Shown: positions 5,043 to 8,537 of the stretch, in pieces
Layout: the number at the start of each line of letters is the position of its first letter
How positions within the stretch are numbered: the first letter of the stretch is position 1
Source of the DNA: Cyanobacteria bacterium OH_PDB_112
GTDB lineage: Bacteria; Cyanobacteriota; Vampirovibrionia; Gastranaerophilales; CAJFVJ01
Length of the DNA stretch: 8,537 nucleotides
Direction of reading: 5' to 3'
Assembly: GCA_023457295.1 (NCBI GenBank)
Contig: JAEWLZ010000003.1
Location: forward strand, 1 to 8,537
The notes under the pieces: generated by a model
Databases searched by the model: none
What the model saw: the letters and a program-made list of their open reading frames with translations, nothing else
Told to the model about the DNA's origin: nothing
Made by a program: the position numbers and the translations under genes

Positions 5043-5071
5043 TTTACATTCAAGGTTTTCTTGTTTAAAAT
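5043..5071 (+). promoter_or_regulatory. proBA operon promoter
   Basis: TTTACA (5043-5048) and TAAAAT (5066-5071) are separated by 17 bases. The predicted start near 5078 gives a leader of about 28 bases before ATG 5106. The -35 hexamer is identical to that of the promoter at 857-886. No attenuator or riboswitch-like structure fits in so short a leader, so control is likely at initiation. Confidence 0.65.
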
Positions 5072-5105
5072 AAAAGTAGTGTAGAAAACCGAAAAACCTT
5101 TGAAA

Positions 5106-6248
5106 ATGCTAAAAAACCTTCAAAAATCCAAAAGAATAGTTATAAAATTCGGAACAAATGTCCTAACAAATTCGGACGGAAATTTGGCTTTATCAAGAAT
5201 TTATTCTTTTATTGAAGACATAGCTCAACTAAAAAAACAGGGGAAAGAAATTATTATCGTAACCTCCGGGGCTGTAGGACTGGGGGCAAAAAAACTTAAA
5301 CTGGGAGAAAGCCCTAACCTTGTTTCTATAAAACAGGCTTGTGCCGCAGTGGGTCAAAGCAAATTGATGTATTTTTATGAGGATGGTTTTGATAAATTTG
5401 ATATAGTAACCGCTCAAATTTTGCTAACAGAAGATGATTTTTCGATAAGGGAAAGGTATTTGAGCCTTAGAGATACTTTGGGTACTCTTTTAGAACTCGG
5501 CGTAATTCCTATAATCAACCAAAATGACACTGTTTCAACAAATGAACTTCGTGGTTATAAAGAAAATGATGTTAAAGTTTGCTTTGGTGATAATGATAAA
5601 CTTTCAGCGCTTGTTACAAGCGAACTTGATGCTGATTTGTTAATTATTTTATCAGACATTGACGGACTTTTTGACAAAGACCCTAGAAAAGAACCCGATG
5701 CCAAACTTATAACAGAGGTTTCTGAAATAACAGCAGAAATTGAAGCCCTAGGTTTTGAAGCATCAAAAAAAGGTCGCGGAGGAATGAAAACCAAGCTTGA
5801 AGCCGCAAAGGTGGTTTCACGTTCGGGAAATTATATGATCATTACTAACGGTAAAAAACCTGAAGCAATAAAGAATGTTTTTTCTGATAATTTTGTAGGT
5901 ACAATTTTTTTACCTGTTGAAAATCTTTCAGGTAAAAAACGCTGGATTGCTTATGCCACAAATATTTTAGGGGCAGTAAAAGTAAACAGCGGAGCAAAGA
6001 AGGCTTTGATTGAGAATTTTTCAGGACTTTTGCCTGCGGGAATAACAGAAATTCAAAATGAATTTAACAGGGGTGATGTAATAAGTATTCTTGACCAAAA
6101 CGGAAAAGAATTCGCAAGAGGTATCGCAAATTATTCAAGTGAAGAATGTGAAAAACTTATCGGGGAACACTCTGATAATATAGAAAAAATCTTAGGTTAC
6201 AAAAATTATGACAATATTGTCGGTCGGGATAATATTGTTCTTGTGTGA
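5106..6248 (+). CDS. proB: Glutamate 5-kinase with C-terminal PUA domain
   Basis: This 380-residue enzyme phosphorylates L-glutamate to gamma-glutamyl phosphate, the first and normally proline-inhibited step of proline synthesis. The amino-acid-kinase domain (about 10-255) shows IVIKFGTN (11-18, with K14), VTSGAVGLGA (52-61), PIINQND (135-141), FGDNDKLSA (160-168), LSDIDGLFDKDP (182-193) and GRGGMKTKLEAA (223-234). The PUA domain (about 280-365) begins around KKRWIAYA and is followed by the usual DN-containing tail. Length is typical for two-domain bacterial ProB. I prefer the ATG at 5106 to the TTG two codons earlier; neither has a clear Shine-Dalgarno sequence, so initiation may be weak. 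The stop TGA lies eight bases before the proA start, and the two form one operon. Confidence 0.96.
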   Translation: MLKNLQKSKRIVIKFGTNVLTNSDGNLALSRIYSFIEDIAQLKKQGKEIIIVTSGAVGLGAKKLKLGESPNLVSIKQACAAVGQSKLMYFYEDGFDKFDIVTAQILLTEDDFSIRERYLSLRDTLGTLLELGVIPIINQNDTVSTNELRGYKENDVKVCFGDNDKLSALVTSELDADLLIILSDIDGLFDKDPRKEPDAKLITEVSEITAEIEALGFEASKKGRGGMKTKLEAAKVVSRSGNYMIITNGKKPEAIKNVFSDNFVGTIFLPVENLSGKKRWIAYATNILGAVKVNSGAKKALIENFSGLLPAGITEIQNEFNRGDVISILDQNGKEFARGIANYSSEECEKLIGEHSDNIEKILGYKNYDNIVGRDNIVLV

Positions 6249-6256
6249 GGCAAATC

Positions 6257-7558
6257 ATGAATTTAGAAAATATAGCAAAAAGCGCAAAAAAAGCATCTTA
6301 TAGATTGGCGTCTTTAAGTACCGAAACTAAAAATAAAGCTCTTGAAGAAATTGCTAAAGCTTTTGAAAAAGAAAAAGACAGAATATTAGAAGCTAACAAA
6401 AAAGATATTAAAGAAGCCCAAAAGCTCGTTGATACAGGGAAAATGAGTAAATCACTTCTTGGACGCCTAAAACTCGATGAAAATAAACTTCATGATGTGA
6501 TTCATGGAATTTATGATGTCATTGAGCTTGAAGATCCTGTAAACAAAAAACTTTCAGTAACAGAACTTGATAAAGGATTAGAACTTTTTAAAATAAGTTG
6601 TCCCATAGGTGTAATTGCGGTAATTTTCGAGGCGCGACCCGATGTTATTCCTCAAATTACTTCTCTCGCGATAAAATCATCTAATGCAGTAATTTTAAAA
6701 GGCGGCTCTGAAGCAACAAACACTAATAGTGTTTTAATAGATATTATTAATGATGTTTTGGGCAAAATCGATGAATTTCCTTTCGGGGCAATAAATCTTA
6801 TAAAAACCAGAGAAGAAGTTAAAGAACTTTTGAATATGGATAAAGAAATTGATTTGATTATTCCTCGTGGAGGAAACGCTCTTGTAAAATATATTCAGGA
6901 AAATACCAAAATTCCTGTCTTGGGTCATGCCGACGGAATTTGCCATATATATATAGATAATTCTGCGGAAATTCAAAAAACCATAAATATTTGTATAGAC
7001 TCAAAAACTCAATATCCGTCAGCTTGCAACTCGGTTGAAACTATTTTAATAAACAAAAGTGTTTCCGAGATGTTCATAAAAAAACTTTTAAAAGCACTTC
7101 AAACGGAAGGGATTATAATAAAAGGCGATGAGACTATCCAAAATCTCGGCGAAAATATTGAACCCGCAACCGAAGAAGATTGGAAAACCGAATACTCGGA
7201 TAAAATAGTTTCTGTTAAAATTACCAACGACATAATAGAAGCCATAGATCATATAAATAATTACGGTTCAGGGCATACGGACTGTATAATCTCAGAGGAC
7301 AAACATCAGGCAAAAATATTTATGAATTTGGTCGATTCGGCGGGTGTTTATCATAATGCTTCTACACGTTTTGCCGACGGCTATCGTTATGGGTTGGGAG
7401 CAGAAGTAGGTATAAGTACCAACAAAACCCACGCAAGAGGTCCTGTAGGGCTTGAGGGGCTTACTATTTATAAATATAAGCTTTTTGGCAACGGACAAAT
7501 TGTATCAAATTATACAGGAATTAACGCAAAGCCTTTTACTCATAAAAAACTGATATAG
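6257..7558 (+). CDS. proA: Glutamate-5-semialdehyde dehydrogenase (gamma-glutamyl phosphate reductase)
   Basis: The 433-residue enzyme reduces gamma-glutamyl phosphate to glutamate-5-semialdehyde with NADPH; the product cyclises on the way to proline. Visible motifs are CPIGVIAVIFEARPDV (115-130), LKGGSEA (147-153), PRGG (203-206), the catalytic cysteine C257 in YPSACNSVET (253-262), and the family signature STRFADGYRYGLGAEVGIST followed by HARGPVGLEGL (369-402). Length is slightly above that of E. coli ProA. The ATG at 6257 has TGAGG (6246-6250) six bases upstream, formed partly by the proB stop codon, so translation is probably coupled to proB. A GTG at 6245 inside the proB end is less likely. 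The third enzyme, proC, is not in the window; a 102-residue gene of unknown function follows instead. Confidence 0.97.
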   Translation: MNLENIAKSAKKASYRLASLSTETKNKALEEIAKAFEKEKDRILEANKKDIKEAQKLVDTGKMSKSLLGRLKLDENKLHDVIHGIYDVIELEDPVNKKLSVTELDKGLELFKISCPIGVIAVIFEARPDVIPQITSLAIKSSNAVILKGGSEATNTNSVLIDIINDVLGKIDEFPFGAINLIKTREEVKELLNMDKEIDLIIPRGGNALVKYIQENTKIPVLGHADGICHIYIDNSAEIQKTINICIDSKTQYPSACNSVETILINKSVSEMFIKKLLKALQTEGIIIKGDETIQNLGENIEPATEEDWKTEYSDKIVSVKITNDIIEAIDHINNYGSGHTDCIISEDKHQAKIFMNLVDSAGVYHNASTRFADGYRYGLGAEVGISTNKTHARGPVGLEGLTIYKYKLFGNGQIVSNYTGINAKPFTHKKLI

Positions 7559-7565
7559 TGTTGTT

Positions 7566-7874
7566 ATGATAATTAAAGCTTTCGCTAAATTTTTACAATC
7601 TTATAAAGAAGATATTCCCTGTATAATTCTTCTTTCAAAATGGGTTAAAACTATTTTGGAAAAAGAACCCGAAAATAACGTTGAAAGAATTATTCATGCC
7701 GAAATAGCAATTTCAAAAAACAATTTGGGAATGTTTATTTTAACCGGAAAAGGTAAAAGCGGAAGAATTCTTCTTGAGTCTTTATATTCTTTTGCTTTAA
7801 GTTTTGAACAGCAAAAATTTTCAAGATGGATTCATCATAGAAACGCGAGTGATTTTAAAAAAAACTCTGATTAA
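7566..7874 (+). CDS. Hypothetical 102-residue protein downstream of proA
   Basis: I do not recognise this protein. It is soluble and alpha/beta-like, with an N-terminal helix (MIIKAFAKFLQSYKED), a helix near KWVKTILEKEPENNVERIIHAEIAI (about 26-50), a probable strand at NLGMFILTGKG (53-63) and a basic C-terminus with FSRWIHHRNASDF (85-97). No signal peptide or membrane span is seen. The ATG comes seven bases after the proA stop and has no Shine-Dalgarno sequence, so translation probably depends on ribosomes finishing proA. Its stop TAA (7872-7874) overlaps the flagellin stop on the other strand, and no terminator lies between. The position suggests co-expression with proline synthesis, but it may be a passenger. 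It is supported by an open frame, tight spacing and protein-like composition; function is unknown. Confidence 0.62.
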   Translation: MIIKAFAKFLQSYKEDIPCIILLSKWVKTILEKEPENNVERIIHAEIAISKNNLGMFILTGKGKSGRILLESLYSFALSFEQQKFSRWIHHRNASDFKKNSD

Positions 7875-8537
7875 ATATTATACATTGACATTATAAGGTT
7901 ACTGCTCATTCCCTTGGCCTGTTGAAAAACCGTAACGGCAAATTGATTTAAAATTTGTGATTTGACTTCTTCACCTTTGGTTTTTGCGATATCTGTGTCA
8001 AGTATCTCGCTATTGGCTTTTGAATAATCAACAAATTTCCCTTTTTGCCAGTCAGAAACTACTTGCATTTTATTTGTTTGAGAACCTATATCACTTCTTA
8101 TATCATTGAGAAAATCCAATTTAGCATCCACAAGATCTACCGTATTTCTTGCGCTTGTTACGGTTGTCGCAACAAAATTCAAAGCTCCCAAATCAAAATA
8201 TGTTGAAATTTGAATCCGTGATAAATCATCGGCATTTGAGCCTATTTGAAGATCCATTGTTTTTGAGGGATCTCCTTCGTTATCAAAAAGTTTATTATCT
8301 CCAAACTTGGCTGAATCATAACTTTGACTTATTTCTCCGATTAATTCATCAATTTCTTTTTGAATCATTTTTCTTTCTTGGTCAGAATAAACACTATTTG
8401 CCGATTGTAAAGACAAATCACGTATTCTGTGCAAAGAATCAACCATTCCCGACAAAGCATCTTCCGCTGTGTTTAACATATTAATACCGGTTTGAGCGTT
8501 AATATTTAGTACTTCATTCGCAGATGTTACTTTTTGG
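7871..8537 (-). CDS. Flagellin, C-terminal part (start lies beyond the right edge)
   Basis: The visible 221 residues belong to a flagellin, the filament subunit exported by the flagellar type III apparatus. Near the window edge is the conserved N-terminal D1 helix, NAQTGINMLNTAEDALSGMVDSL followed by HRIRDLSLQSAN (residues 36-47 as numbered from the edge) and YSDQERKMIQKEIDELIGEI. The C-terminal D1/D0 helices are SEILDTDIAK and VKSQILNQFAVTVFQQAKGMSSNLIMSMYNI. The frame remains open to the edge, so an internal ATG at 8479 is not the start. With perhaps 50 residues missing, the whole protein would be about 270 residues, with almost no variable D2/D3 outer domain. The C-terminal half of the helix before SEILDTD is odd (SDWQKGKFVDYSKAN). 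FlgL is less likely, because the C-terminus follows the QIL...QQA flagellin pattern. The 3' end meets the neighbouring gene tail to tail. Confidence 0.88.
   Translation of the reverse strand, partial: QKVTSANEVLNINAQTGINMLNTAEDALSGMVDSLHRIRDLSLQSANSVYSDQERKMIQKEIDELIGEISQSYDSAKFGDNKLFDNEGDPSKTMDLQIGSNADDLSRIQISTYFDLGALNFVATTVTSARNTVDLVDAKLDFLNDIRSDIGSQTNKMQVVSDWQKGKFVDYSKANSEILDTDIAKTKGEEVKSQILNQFAVTVFQQAKGMSSNLIMSMYNI

Noticed and set aside
4837..5073. Plus-strand hydrophobic frame upstream of proB that could be a leader peptide
   Set aside because: It overlaps the small basic protein start and continues through the proB promoter, so it cannot be a normal leader; hydrophobicity comes from T-rich DNA.
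4860..5099. Riboswitch or attenuator controlling proBA or the small gene
   Set aside because: The proB leader is about 28 bases and the other leader is AT-rich with only a 5-bp stem; no known aptamer pattern is visible.
7857..7864. Intrinsic terminator of flagellin from the T8 run on the minus strand
   Set aside because: The T-run is not preceded by a stable stem on the minus strand.
8149..8484. Plus-strand frame opposite flagellin
   Set aside because: It is antisense to conserved flagellin sequence and shows no start signals.

Overview
The window looks like chromosomal DNA of a low-GC, flagellated, non-photosynthetic relative of cyanobacteria, most likely Vampirovibrionia/Melainabacteria (Gastranaerophilales-like). 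Two things suggest this. A Ycf23/DUF561 gene, from a family known mainly from cyanobacteria and plastids, sits in the same 8.5 kb as a bacterial flagellin gene. The DNA is also AT-rich, with long A and T runs, and uses TATAAT/TTTACA-type promoters. This is an inference from gene content; the window holds no rRNA or marker gene that settles the taxonomy.

Left part (1-2617). A bidirectional hairpin terminator (31-66) closes the minus-strand ycf23-like gene (76-831). A compact divergent promoter region (about 857-898) separates it from a plus-strand run of three genes: a MazG-like small protein (918-1355), an RsuA/RluB-family pseudouridine synthase (1377-2126) and a very AT-rich integral membrane protein (2123-2617) that overlaps the synthase by four bases.

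Middle (2618-2911). There is no gene here. The stretch is packed with inverted repeats: a nested long palindrome, a perfect 10-bp hairpin and two short palindromic cassettes with a common layout. It lies between two convergent genes and looks like a landing site for small intergenic repeats. The minus-strand gatA (2912-4381) follows, with its own promoter and an unusually close Shine-Dalgarno sequence.

Right part (4440-8537). A minus-strand gene for a small basic protein (4551-4859), with a strong terminator (4453-4482), is divergent from the proline biosynthesis operon proB-proA (5106-7558). The 246-base intergenic region carries a good proB promoter, three helically spaced GTATAT repeats and a GTTTT tandem. 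A 102-residue unknown gene (7566-7874) follows proA by 7 bases and meets, tail to tail with overlapping stop codons, the 3' part of a flagellin gene that runs off the right edge.

proB and proA encode the first two enzymes of proline synthesis. GatA supplies Gln-tRNA(Gln) and/or Asn-tRNA(Asn) by transamidation together with GatB and GatC, which are not in the window. The remaining genes have no evident shared pathway. Nothing seen amounts to a new defence system, biosynthetic cluster or mobile island. The most unusual parts are the repeat-packed intergenic region, the compositionally odd membrane protein, the two unrecognised small proteins and the short flagellin.
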